Shown piece after piece: positions 50,023 through 58,316 of a stretch of 64,000 nucleotides of DNA (position 1 is the first letter of the stretch; every line of letters begins with the position of its first letter). The stretch is from Pseudonocardia endophytica (GTDB lineage Bacteria; Actinomycetota; Actinomycetes; Mycobacteriales; Pseudonocardiaceae): NCBI RefSeq assembly GCF_004339565.1, contig NZ_SMFZ01000002.1, positions 2,356,001 through 2,420,000 on the forward strand, given 5' to 3'. Under the pieces are notes generated by a model. The model did no database searches. It was not told where the DNA came from and saw only the letters and a program-made list of their open reading frames with translations. The translations under genes were made by a program, and so were the position numbers.

Positions 50023-50754
50023 ATGGCACGGGTGTTGGTGGCCGAGGTGGAGTCGGTGGAGGCGATCGCGCTGACCGACTCGTTCCGGCGGCGCGGGTTC
50101 GACGCGAGCCGGGTCGTGACCGGGACGGAGGCTGTGCGCGAGGCCGCCCGTGTGGACCTCGTCGTGCTCGGCGTCGAGCCGGTCGACCTGTCCAGCCGCG
50201 AGGTGTGCGCCCTGATTCGCCGACGGTGCGCGGTGCCGATCATCGGCGTCGTGGTGCGGCACACCTCGCTCGACCGGCGCGCCGCGCTGGAGGCGGGCAT
50301 GGACGCCTACCTCCCGGCCGGGTACTGCATCGGTGAGCTGCTGGCCAGGGCGGAGGTCTCGCTACGGCGGTTCCCGCCGGTGGCCGGAGACGCCGGCTCG
50401 ATCGTCTGCGGGCCGCTGGTGCTCACGCCGGAGTCCCGTGAGGTGTTCCTGCACGGACGGTCGCTGACGTTGACGCGCAAGGAGTTCGACCTGCTGCGCC
50501 TGCTCGCCGACGATCCGTCCCGGGTCGTGTCCCGCCGGGAGATCATGGCCGAGGTCTGGGCCGACGACTACGGGCTGGCGAACCGGACCATCGACACCCA
50601 CGTGAGCAGCCTGCGACAGAAGCTCGGTTATCAGCGCGCAATTCTCAACATTCGCGGGGTCGGATTCCGGATCGGATGGTGGGACGACGACTCCTCCAAT
50701 CCTGCGGAGCCCGTCGGGGACCAATTCTCGACAGTAGATCTCCAGACTCGCTGA
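50023..50754 (+). CDS. Atypical OmpR-type response regulator without phosphoacceptor Asp
   Basis: A 243-residue protein with receiver-like (1-120) and winged-helix (about 130-225) domains (LTLTRKEFDLLRLLADDPSRVVSRREIMAEVWADDYGLANRTIDTHVSSLRQKLG). The phosphoacceptor Asp is Gly50 (DLVVLGVEP) and the acidic pocket reads VAEVES, so phosphorylation is unlikely. It belongs with the JadR1/LndI type. With the gene at 48104, it gives the cluster two atypical regulators that might form a heterodimer. Confidence 0.88.
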   Translation: MARVLVAEVESVEAIALTDSFRRRGFDASRVVTGTEAVREAARVDLVVLGVEPVDLSSREVCALIRRRCAVPIIGVVVRHTSLDRRAALEAGMDAYLPAGYCIGELLARAEVSLRRFPPVAGDAGSIVCGPLVLTPESREVFLHGRSLTLTRKEFDLLRLLADDPSRVVSRREIMAEVWADDYGLANRTIDTHVSSLRQKLGYQRAILNIRGVGFRIGWWDDDSSNPAEPVGDQFSTVDLQTR

Positions 50755-50784
50755 GTCACGCCGAAAAGCAGAAAGAAGGACGAC

Positions 50785-51465
50785 ATGGCACACCTGTCCG
50801 TCGAGGACGGTCATCTCACGGTTCTCAACCTGTTCGGTGCGCAGACGACCGCGGGCCAGGACCGCCTGATCGAGGTGATGACCGGAATCATCGACACCGC
50901 GGACTACCCCGGGTGGGTCTCCTCGACGTTGCACGCCGGCCAGGACGAGCGCGGGACGGCCAACTACATCCAGTGGCGCAGCCGGGAGGACCTCGAGGAG
51001 CGCTACGCCGGAGCGACGTTCCGGCACGAGACCGTCCCGGAGTTCCGCGAGCTGTCCACGTTCATCCGGCTGCTGCAGACCGAGGTCGTGTTCTCCCAGC
51101 AGAACCCCACGACAACGCTCGAGCCGGTCGAGCTCACGCCGGACCGCGGCGACCACACGGTGATCGTCCTGCTGACCGTGGATCCGACGGACCAGACCGA
51201 GCTCGTCGACACCCTGGCCAAGCCGGACGGATGGCTCACGACGGTGCCGGGCTACCGCTCGCACAGCTACCTGCGCGGCCTGGACGGGACGTTCCTGGTC
51301 AACTACGCCCAGTGGGAGAGCAAGGAGACCTACGACGCCTTCCACCACCTGCCGGAGAACGAGCGCCCGGTCGACGTCCGCCGCGGCCGTGAGATCGCGG
51401 GCGGCCTGGTCACCGACCGGTGGTCGAACACCTACCGGGTCGTGCACACGAGGTCGGCGCCGTGA
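50785..51465 (+). CDS. Two-domain antibiotic-biosynthesis-monooxygenase (ABM) protein
   Basis: A 226-residue protein with two ABM-type ferredoxin-like domains: residues ~10-95 (GTANYIQWRSREDLEERYAG) and ~125-220 (FLVNYAQWESKETYDAF). Single-domain ABM enzymes are cofactor-free quinone-forming oxygenases, while two-domain relatives (JadG, GilOII, AlpJ) cleave the B-ring in angucyclines. Given the cluster type, ring oxidation or cleavage is a fair guess, but the branch cannot be fixed by eye. The stop overlaps the next GTG. Confidence 0.8.
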   Translation: MAHLSVEDGHLTVLNLFGAQTTAGQDRLIEVMTGIIDTADYPGWVSSTLHAGQDERGTANYIQWRSREDLEERYAGATFRHETVPEFRELSTFIRLLQTEVVFSQQNPTTTLEPVELTPDRGDHTVIVLLTVDPTDQTELVDTLAKPDGWLTTVPGYRSHSYLRGLDGTFLVNYAQWESKETYDAFHHLPENERPVDVRRGREIAGGLVTDRWSNTYRVVHTRSAP

Positions 51466-53054
51466 CGACCACGCCGCCCCCGCACGTCGGCCGGGTCGAC
51501 GCCTCGGTGCTCGTCGTCGGTGCAGGCCCGGTCGGGCTGATGCTGGCCGGTGAGCTCCGGCTCGGCGGCGTCGACGTCGTCGTGGTCGAACGGCGCGACC
51601 GCCCCAGCGAGGAGTCCCGCGGCCTCGGCTTCACCGCCCGTGCCGCCGAGATCCTCGACCAGCGCGGGCTGCTGCACCGGTGCGGCGACGTCGAGGTGTC
51701 CCGGCAGGGACACTTCGGGGGCATCCCGCTCGACTTCGGCCTGCTCGACGGGGCGCACTTCGGTGCGCGGGGCGTGCCCCAGCACCGGGTCGAGGCGGTG
51801 CTGGAGCGGTGGGCTGCAGAGCTGGGCGCGACGATCCTGCGGGGAACCGAGCTGACCGGTCTGGAGTACCTCCCGGACCGGGTCGTCGCGGACGTGACCG
51901 GGCCGTCCGGGCCGTTCGCGCTGACCGCCCGGTACCTCGTCGGCTGTGACGGTGGCCGCAGCACGGTCCGCGGCCTGGCCGGGTTCGCGTTCCCGGGCAC
52001 CGACGCGACCCGCGAGATGTACCTGGCCGACGTCGTCGGTGCCGGGATCCGGCCGCGGTTCATCGGCGAGCGCGTCCCCGGCGGGATGGTGATGTCCGCC
52101 CCGCTGGAGCCCGGCGTCGACCGGATCATCGTGTGCCCGCGCGAGGCGCCGCACCGCACGCGGGACCGGGCGCCGTCGTTCGACGAGGTGGCCGATGCCT
52201 GGGAGAGCCTGACCGGGGAGAGCCTGCACGGTGCCGAGACCCGGTGGGTCAGCGTGTTCACCGACGCCACACGACAGGTGGACGGCTACCGGCGAGGGCG
52301 CGTGCTGCTGGCCGGGGACGCCGCGCACGTGCATCTCCCTGCCGGCGGTCAGGGGCTGAGCCTCGGGGTGCAGGACGCGGTCAACCTCGGGTGGAAACTG
52401 GCCGCGACCGTGCGTGGCGACGCGCCGCCGGACCTGCTCGACACCTACGACACGGAGCGCCGCCCGGTCGGCGCCCGGGTGCTGCGCAACACGCTGGCCC
52501 AGGGGCACCTCTACCTCAGCGGCTCCGAGGTCGAGCCGCTCCGCGCGGTGACGGCCGAGCTGCTCGCGCTGCCCGAGGTCGCCCGCGTACTGATCGGCAT
52601 GGTCAGCGGCTTCGACGTCCGCTACGACGTCGGGCCCGGCGACCACCCATGGCTCGGTGCCCGGCTGCGCCCGCTCCGCTTCGGCGGTTCGCCCGCAGCC
52701 GAGCGGCTGCACGCCGGGCACGGAGTGCTGTTCGACCCCACCGGGGTGCTGGTCCGGTCGACCTCGCCGTGGGCCGGCCGGGTGGACCCGGTCGTCGGTG
52801 CGCCCGGCCAGGACTGGCCGAGCCGCACGGCGGTGCTCGTCCGGCCGGACGGCTACGTCGCGTGGGCCGGCGACTCCGCCGCGGGCCTGCCCACGGCATT
52901 GCGCCGGTGGTTCGGCGCCCCTGATCCGTCCACACCGGACACCACGACTCCGCAGGAGGAGCTCACCCATGTACAGCACGCTGATCGTCGCCCGGATGGA
53001 CCCGGAGGCGCACGAGTCGGTGGGCAGGCTGTTCACCGAGTTCGACAGGACTGA
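51462..53054 (+). CDS. FAD-dependent aromatic hydroxylase, PgaE/UrdE/LanE-like
   Basis: A 530-residue flavoprotein with VLVVGAGPVGLMLAGELRLGGVDVVVVERRDRPSEESRGLGFTAR, VGCDGGRSTVR (DG motif) and VLLAGDAAHVHLPAGGQGLSLGVQDAVNLGWKLA (GD motif). It matches the angucycline 12-hydroxylases PgaE/UrdE along nearly the whole chain. The C-terminal RWFGAP where relatives end is followed by ~45 more residues, because no stop occurs until 53054, so the gene overlaps the cyclase gene by 86 bases. The original stop may have been lost. Confidence 0.9.
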   Translation: MTTTPPPHVGRVDASVLVVGAGPVGLMLAGELRLGGVDVVVVERRDRPSEESRGLGFTARAAEILDQRGLLHRCGDVEVSRQGHFGGIPLDFGLLDGAHFGARGVPQHRVEAVLERWAAELGATILRGTELTGLEYLPDRVVADVTGPSGPFALTARYLVGCDGGRSTVRGLAGFAFPGTDATREMYLADVVGAGIRPRFIGERVPGGMVMSAPLEPGVDRIIVCPREAPHRTRDRAPSFDEVADAWESLTGESLHGAETRWVSVFTDATRQVDGYRRGRVLLAGDAAHVHLPAGGQGLSLGVQDAVNLGWKLAATVRGDAPPDLLDTYDTERRPVGARVLRNTLAQGHLYLSGSEVEPLRAVTAELLALPEVARVLIGMVSGFDVRYDVGPGDHPWLGARLRPLRFGGSPAAERLHAGHGVLFDPTGVLVRSTSPWAGRVDPVVGAPGQDWPSRTAVLVRPDGYVAWAGDSAAGLPTALRRWFGAPDPSTPDTTTPQEELTHVQHADRRPDGPGGARVGGQAVHRVRQD

Positions 53055-53295
53055 GACGCCGCACCTGATGGGGACCAGGCGGCGCGAGCTGTTCCACTAC
53101 CGCGGCCTCTACTTCCACCTCCAGGACTTCGACGGCGACGGCGGGGGCGACGCGATCCAGGAGGCGCGCACCCGGCCCGAGTTCGTGCAGATCAGCGCGG
53201 ACCTCAAGCCGTTCATCGGCGCCTACGACCCGGACACCTGGCGCTCGCCGCGGGACGCGATGGCGACCCGCTTCTACCACTGGTCCGCGGGCTGA
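52969..53295 (+). CDS. TcmI-type polyketide cyclase, UrdF/LanL-like
   Basis: A 108-residue ferredoxin-like cyclase: LIVARMDPEAHESVGRLFTEFD, RRELFHYRGLYFHLQDFDG and DPDTWRSPRDAMATRFYHWSAG. It matches the late-ring cyclases of angucycline clusters (UrdF, LanL, JadI). It has its own strong ribosome site (GCAGGAGGAGCTCACCC). It should fold the last ring of the benz[a]anthracene skeleton. Confidence 0.92.
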   Translation: MYSTLIVARMDPEAHESVGRLFTEFDRTETPHLMGTRRRELFHYRGLYFHLQDFDGDGGGDAIQEARTRPEFVQISADLKPFIGAYDPDTWRSPRDAMATRFYHWSAG

Positions 53296-53312
53296 ACGGG
53301 GGAGTGGAGGAC

Positions 53313-54578
53313 ATGACACGACGTGTCGCCATCACGGGCCTCGGGGTGCTGGCCCCCGGTGCGATCGGCGCGAAGGAGTTCTGGAGCCTGCTCGGCGAGG
53401 GGCGGACGGCGACCCGCCGGATCACGTTCTTCGACCCGTCGCCGTTCCGCTCGCAGGTCGCCGCGGAGATCGACTTCGATCCGGCACTGCACGGACTGTC
53501 CCCGCAGGAGATCCGTCGGATGGACCGCGGGGCGCAACTCGCCGTCGTCGCGACCCGAGAGGCCGTGCAGGACAGCGGAATCGAGCTCGGCGACCTGGAT
53601 CCGACCAGGCTCGGGGTCACGATCGGCACCGCGGTCGGGGCGACGACCGGGCTGGAGGACGAGTACCGGGTCGTGAGCGACGACGGCCGGCTGTCGCTGG
53701 TCGACCACCGCTACGCCGTCCCGCACCTCTACAACTACCTCGTCCCGAGCTCGTTCGCGTCCGAGGTCGCCTGGACCGGCGGAGCCGAGGGGCCGGTCAC
53801 GGTCGTCTCCACCGGCTGCACGTCCGGCCTGGACGCGGTCGGGCACGCCGTCGAGCTGATCCGCGAGGGCACGGCGGAGGTGATGCTGACCGGCGCCACC
53901 GACGCGCCGATCTCCCCGATCACCCTGGCGTGCTTCGACGCGATCAAGGCGACCACGCCGCGCACGGACGAGCCGGAACGGGCGTCGCGGCCGTTCGACG
54001 CGACCCGCAACGGGTTCGTGCTCGGCGAGGGCGCCGCGGTGTTCGTCCTGGAGGAGCTCGACCACGCCCGACGCCGCGGCGCGCAGGTGTACGCCGAGGT
54101 CACCGGCTACGCGTCGCGCTGCAACGCGTTCCACATGACCGGGCTGCGCGCGGACGGTGCCGAGATGGCGGCGGCGATCGGGGCCGCGCTGGACGAGGCG
54201 CGGATCCCGCCCGAGCGGATCGACTACGTCAACGCACACGGATCGGGAACGAAGCAGAACGACCGGCACGAGACGTCGGCGTTCAAGACCAGCCTCGGCG
54301 ACCACGCCTACCGGACGCCGGTCAGCTCGGTGAAGTCGATGGTCGGGCACTCGCTGGGCGCCATCGGCTCGATCGAGATCGCCGCGTCGGTGCTCGCGAT
54401 CCGCCACGACGTCGTCCCGCCGACCGCGAACCTGCACGAGCCCGACCCGGAGTGCGACCTGGACTACGTGCCGCTGACGGCGCGGGACTGGCGCACCGAC
54501 GCCGTCCTGTCGGTCGGCAGCGGGTTCGGCGGCTTCCAGAGCGCGATGGTCCTGCAGGCCGAGGGGACCGACCGATGA
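53313..54578 (+). CDS. Type II PKS ketosynthase alpha (KS-alpha)
   Basis: A 421-residue ketosynthase with active-site Cys169 in VSTGCTSGLDAVG, His regions VNAHGSGTKQND and SSVKSMVGHSLGAIG, and conserved LGEGAAVFVLEE. It condenses malonyl units on ACP with its KS-beta partner. The ATG at 53313 is used because relatives begin MTRRV; a GTG at 53304 lies inside the ribosome site. Confidence 0.97.
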   Translation: MTRRVAITGLGVLAPGAIGAKEFWSLLGEGRTATRRITFFDPSPFRSQVAAEIDFDPALHGLSPQEIRRMDRGAQLAVVATREAVQDSGIELGDLDPTRLGVTIGTAVGATTGLEDEYRVVSDDGRLSLVDHRYAVPHLYNYLVPSSFASEVAWTGGAEGPVTVVSTGCTSGLDAVGHAVELIREGTAEVMLTGATDAPISPITLACFDAIKATTPRTDEPERASRPFDATRNGFVLGEGAAVFVLEELDHARRRGAQVYAEVTGYASRCNAFHMTGLRADGAEMAAAIGAALDEARIPPERIDYVNAHGSGTKQNDRHETSAFKTSLGDHAYRTPVSSVKSMVGHSLGAIGSIEIAASVLAIRHDVVPPTANLHEPDPECDLDYVPLTARDWRTDAVLSVGSGFGGFQSAMVLQAEGTDR

Positions 54579-55816
54579 CCACCACCGTGGTGACCGGGCT
54601 CGGCGTGGTCGCCCCCACCGGTCTCGGCGCCGAGGAGCACTGGGCCGAGACACTGGCGGGCCGCAGCGGCATCGGCGAGATCACCCGCTTCGACGCACGG
54701 GGCTACCCGTCCCGGCTGGCCGGTGAGGTGCGCCGGTTCCGGGCCGAGGACCACTTGCCGGGACGTCTGCTGCCGCAGACCGACCACATGACCCGGCTCG
54801 CGCTGGTCGCCGCGGACCGGGCGCTGGCGGACTCGGGCGTCACGCCGGATGAGTTGCCCGCGCTGCGGTCCGGGGTCGTCACGGCCAGCTCAGCCGGCGG
54901 GTTCGAGTTCGGGCACCGGGAGCTGGAGGCGCTGTGGAGCCGCGGCGGCGAGTACGTCAGCGCCTACCAGGCCTTCGCCTGGTTCTATGCGGTGAACACC
55001 GGCCAGATCTCGATCCGCAACGGGCTGAAGGGGCCGAGCGGCGTGCTGGTGTCCGACCAGGCGGGCGGCCTCGACGCGATCGGCCAGGCCCGACGTCGGA
55101 TCCGGCGGGGCGACGCCCTGGTCGTCACCGGCGGGGTGGACGGGTCGCTGTGCTCGTGGGGCTGGGTCGCCCAGCTGGCCGGCGGCCGGCTGAGCACCGG
55201 GACCGACCCTGCGACCGCGTACCTGCCGTTCGACGGCGCGGCGGCCGGGCACCTGCCCGGCGAGGGCGGGGCCCTGCTGGTGCTGGAGGAGCGTGATGCG
55301 GCACTGGCCCGCAACGCACCCGTGTACGGCGAGATCGCAGGCTACTGCGCCACGTTCGACCCGCCGCCCGGCAGCGACCGGGAGCCTGCGCTGCGCCGGG
55401 CGATCCGGGGCGCACTGGACGACGCGGGCGTCCGACCGTCCGACGTGGACATCGTGTTCGCCGATGCGGCCGCGGACGACCGGCTCGACCGCGTCGAGTC
55501 CCGTGCGATCGCCGACGTGTTCGGTGACCGGGCGGTCCCGGTCACCGCCCCGAAGGTCCTGACCGGTCGGCTGGGCGCCGGGGCCGGGTCCCTGGACGTC
55601 GCGACGGCGCTGCTGGCGCTGCGCGACGGGGTCGTCCCGCCCACCCCGGGCCCGCAGCTCGCGAGCCACCACCCGATCGACCTGGTCACCGCGGCGCGAC
55701 GGACCCGCCTGGACACCGCCGTCGTGCTGGCCCGCGGCGAGGGCGGCTTCAACTCGGCCGTCGTCGTCCGGACCGACCACACCCACCGGCCCGATCACCT
55801 GGGAGAACACCGATGA
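54575..55816 (+). CDS. Type II PKS chain-length factor (KS-beta)
   Basis: A 413-residue KS-like protein in which the active-site Cys is replaced by Gln162 (VSDQAGGLDAIGQ), the hallmark of chain-length factors; it decarboxylates malonyl-ACP and sets chain length. Overlaps KS-alpha by four bases (ATGA), so the pair is co-translated. The angucycline gene order suggests a decaketide. Confidence 0.96.
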   Translation: MTTTVVTGLGVVAPTGLGAEEHWAETLAGRSGIGEITRFDARGYPSRLAGEVRRFRAEDHLPGRLLPQTDHMTRLALVAADRALADSGVTPDELPALRSGVVTASSAGGFEFGHRELEALWSRGGEYVSAYQAFAWFYAVNTGQISIRNGLKGPSGVLVSDQAGGLDAIGQARRRIRRGDALVVTGGVDGSLCSWGWVAQLAGGRLSTGTDPATAYLPFDGAAAGHLPGEGGALLVLEERDAALARNAPVYGEIAGYCATFDPPPGSDREPALRRAIRGALDDAGVRPSDVDIVFADAAADDRLDRVESRAIADVFGDRAVPVTAPKVLTGRLGAGAGSLDVATALLALRDGVVPPTPGPQLASHHPIDLVTAARRTRLDTAVVLARGEGGFNSAVVVRTDHTHRPDHLGEHR

Positions 55817-56055
55817 CCGAGCGACTGACGCTGACCGACCTCACCCGGATCCTGCGCGAGGGCGCCGGAACCGACGAGGGGGTGGACCTCGACGCGAACA
55901 TCCTCGACGTCGAGTTCGACTCCCTGGGCTACGACTCGATCGCGGTCCTGGAGACCGCGGCGCGGATCAGCCGCGAGTACGGCATCCATCTCGACGACGA
56001 CGCCCTGGCCGAGAGCAGGACGCCGCGCGCCCTGCTCGCGCTGGCCAACCGGTGA
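55813..56055 (+). CDS. Type II PKS acyl carrier protein
   Basis: An 80-residue ACP with DSLGYDSIA, phosphopantetheine Ser42, and helices II-III typical of aromatic polyketide ACPs (LETAARISREYGIHLDDDAL). It overlaps KS-beta and the following carboxylase gene by four bases each. Confidence 0.96.
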   Translation: MTERLTLTDLTRILREGAGTDEGVDLDANILDVEFDSLGYDSIAVLETAARISREYGIHLDDDALAESRTPRALLALANR

Positions 56056-57800
56056 CGGTCACGACGGACGGTGCCGTGGCGCCGTCAGGGGGAGAACCGA
56101 TGTCGATCGCACTCGACACCCGATCCGAGCACGGCCACGCGGACTGGTCGCTGTGCCCGTCCTGCGGCGGAGTGCTCTACGGCCGACGGCTGGCCCGGGA
56201 CCTGCTCGTCTGCCCGGACTGCGGTCACCACCACCGCCTGACCGCCCGCCAGCGCCTCGACCAGCTGCTCGACCCGGGGTCGGCGGAGATGCTGGACGTC
56301 AGCGCGTCCAGCCGTGACGTCCTGGAGTTCACCGACACCGCGCCCTACCCGGAGCGTCTCGAGCGGGCGCGGCTGCACACCGGGCTCGACGAGGGAGTAC
56401 TCGTGGCGTCCGGCCGGATCTGTGATCGGCCACTGATCGTCGCGGCGATGGACTTCCGCTTCCTCGGCGGCTCGCTCGGCGCCGCCGTGGGCGAGGCCGT
56501 CACGCTCGCGGCCGAGGCCGCCCTGCGCCGGTCGGTGCCCCTGCTGCTGGTGTCCGCGTCCGGTGGTGCGCGGATGCAGGAGGGCGCGATCGCGCTCATG
56601 CAGATGGCGAAGACCAGTGCCGCGCTCGGTCGGCTCGACGAGGCGGGCGTGCCCACGATCGCGCTGGTCACGGACCCGACCTATGGCGGTGTGGCCGCGT
56701 CGTTCGCCACGCTCTGCGACGTCATCGTGGCCGAGCCGGGCGCCCGGCTGGGGTTCGCCGGGCGGCGGGTGATCGAGCAGACGATCCGCCAGGAGCTGCC
56801 GGACGGCTTCCAGAGCGCGGAGATGCTGCTGGAGCAGGGCATGATCGACGCGATCCGGCCGCGCTCGGAGCTGCGCGCGACGCTCGGGCGGCTGCTCGCC
56901 GCGGGAGACCCGCCACCGGTTTCCGACGATCACCCGACGGCTGCGCCCGATGTGGTCCGCGACCCGTCCGCGCTGCCGGCGGTCGACGCGTGGCACGCCG
57001 TGCAGCAGGCACGCGACCTGGACCGGCCGACGACGCTGGACTACCTGGCCGGCGCGTTCGAGGACTTCGAGGAGCTGCGCGGCGACCGGGTCGGTGGGGA
57101 CTGCTCGGCGATCGTCGCCGGCCCGGCCCGGCTGGGTGGCCAGCCGGTGATGGTCATCGGACACCAGAAGGGCCACTCGCTCGCCGAGCTCACCGCGCGC
57201 AACTTCGGGATGGGCAACCCGTCCGGGTACCGCAAGAGCGCAAGGCTGATGCGGCTGGCCGCCAAGTGGGGACTGCCGGTCCTGACGTTGGTGGACACGC
57301 CGGGGGCGTTCCCCGGTCCGGACGCCGAGGAGCGCGGTCAGGCCGTCGCGATCGCCGAGAACATCCGGCTGATGTCCGCGCTGCGGGTGCCGGTGCTGAG
57401 CATGGTGATCGGAGAGGGCGGTAGCGGCGGCGCGCTGGCGCTGGCCGTCGCCGACGAGGTCCTGATCTCCGAGCGGGCCGTGTACTCGGTGATCAGCCCG
57501 GAGGGCTGTGCCGCGATCCTGTGGGACGACCCCTCGATGGCGCCCACGGCGGCCGGCGCGCTGAAGCTGGACGCGCGCAGCCTGCTCGAGCTCGGGGTCG
57601 TCGACGGCGTCGTGCGCGAGGCGCCGTCCGGGACGTCGACCGCGGAGCGGGTCGGGCGGGTCGCCCCGGTCCTCGCCGCACATCTACGCCGCCTCGCGGC
57701 CCAGGACCCGGATCGGCTGGTCCGCCGCCGCCGGGCCCGTTTCCGGGCGTTCGGGCGCCCCGGCCCGGACTTCCCGAATCCACGGCGGGCCACCGCATGA
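56052..57800 (+). CDS. accDA: Acetyl-CoA carboxylase carboxyltransferase, fused beta-alpha
   Basis: A 582-residue fusion. The AccD-like half has a four-cysteine zinc finger (CPSCGGVLYGRRL...CPDCGHH, about 35-60), then VSASGGARMQEGAIALMQMAKTSAAL. The AccA-like half (from ~300) has GDRVGGDCSAIVAGPARLGG, VDTPGAFPGPDAEERGQ and GEGGSGGALALAVADEV. It makes malonyl-CoA with the carrier and biotin carboxylase that follow. The coupled GTG at 56052 is given; ATG 56100, with its own GGGGGAG, is an equally good start. Confidence 0.95.
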   Translation: MTVTTDGAVAPSGGEPMSIALDTRSEHGHADWSLCPSCGGVLYGRRLARDLLVCPDCGHHHRLTARQRLDQLLDPGSAEMLDVSASSRDVLEFTDTAPYPERLERARLHTGLDEGVLVASGRICDRPLIVAAMDFRFLGGSLGAAVGEAVTLAAEAALRRSVPLLLVSASGGARMQEGAIALMQMAKTSAALGRLDEAGVPTIALVTDPTYGGVAASFATLCDVIVAEPGARLGFAGRRVIEQTIRQELPDGFQSAEMLLEQGMIDAIRPRSELRATLGRLLAAGDPPPVSDDHPTAAPDVVRDPSALPAVDAWHAVQQARDLDRPTTLDYLAGAFEDFEELRGDRVGGDCSAIVAGPARLGGQPVMVIGHQKGHSLAELTARNFGMGNPSGYRKSARLMRLAAKWGLPVLTLVDTPGAFPGPDAEERGQAVAIAENIRLMSALRVPVLSMVIGEGGSGGALALAVADEVLISERAVYSVISPEGCAAILWDDPSMAPTAAGALKLDARSLLELGVVDGVVREAPSGTSTAERVGRVAPVLAAHLRRLAAQDPDRLVRRRRARFRAFGRPGPDFPNPRRATA

Positions 57801-58312
57801 GCGCCGGGACCGGGCAGAACGGCGTCGCGGCCCCCGCCGTGCCCACCGCACCGGACGCCGACCCGGGGCGGGCCGACGTGCTGGAGCAGGTCCAGCGCAG
57901 TGCGGTGGCGCTGTTGACGGCGGGTGGTGCGCCGCCCCGATCGCTGCGTGTGCAGGTCGGCGACGTCGTGGTGGAGGCCGAGTGGGGGCGGGTGCACGAG
58001 CCGGTCGCGGTGGGCCCGCCGCCGGCGTCCTCGGAGCCCCGCGACGCCGCCCCGCCGGACCCGGGCCGGGCGACGGTCACGGCGCCCACCGTCGGCGTGT
58101 TCTACCGGGCGCCCGAACCCGGCGCGCCGCCGTTCGTCTCCGAGGGCGACCTGGTCCGGGCCGGCCAGCAGATCGGGATCGTCGAGGTGATGAAACTGAT
58201 GATGCCGGTCGAGTCCGATGTGGCCGGCCGGGTCGTCGAGTTCCTGCGCGCCGACGGCGACTCCGTCGAGTTCGCCGAGCCGCTGCTCGTGCTCGACCCG
58301 GGGGAGGTCTGA
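57797..58312 (+). CDS. accB: Acetyl-CoA carboxylase biotin carrier (AccB-like)
   Basis: A 171-residue carrier with biotinylation motif EVMKLMM (Lys133), the thumb region YRAPEPGAPPFVSEGD and a Pro-rich linker. It overlaps the carboxyltransferase by four bases. It is dedicated to the polyketide cluster's malonyl-CoA supply; a separate carrier is encoded at 10422. Confidence 0.95.
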   Translation: MSAGTGQNGVAAPAVPTAPDADPGRADVLEQVQRSAVALLTAGGAPPRSLRVQVGDVVVEAEWGRVHEPVAVGPPPASSEPRDAAPPDPGRATVTAPTVGVFYRAPEPGAPPFVSEGDLVRAGQQIGIVEVMKLMMPVESDVAGRVVEFLRADGDSVEFAEPLLVLDPGEV

Positions 58313-58316
58313 GGAC

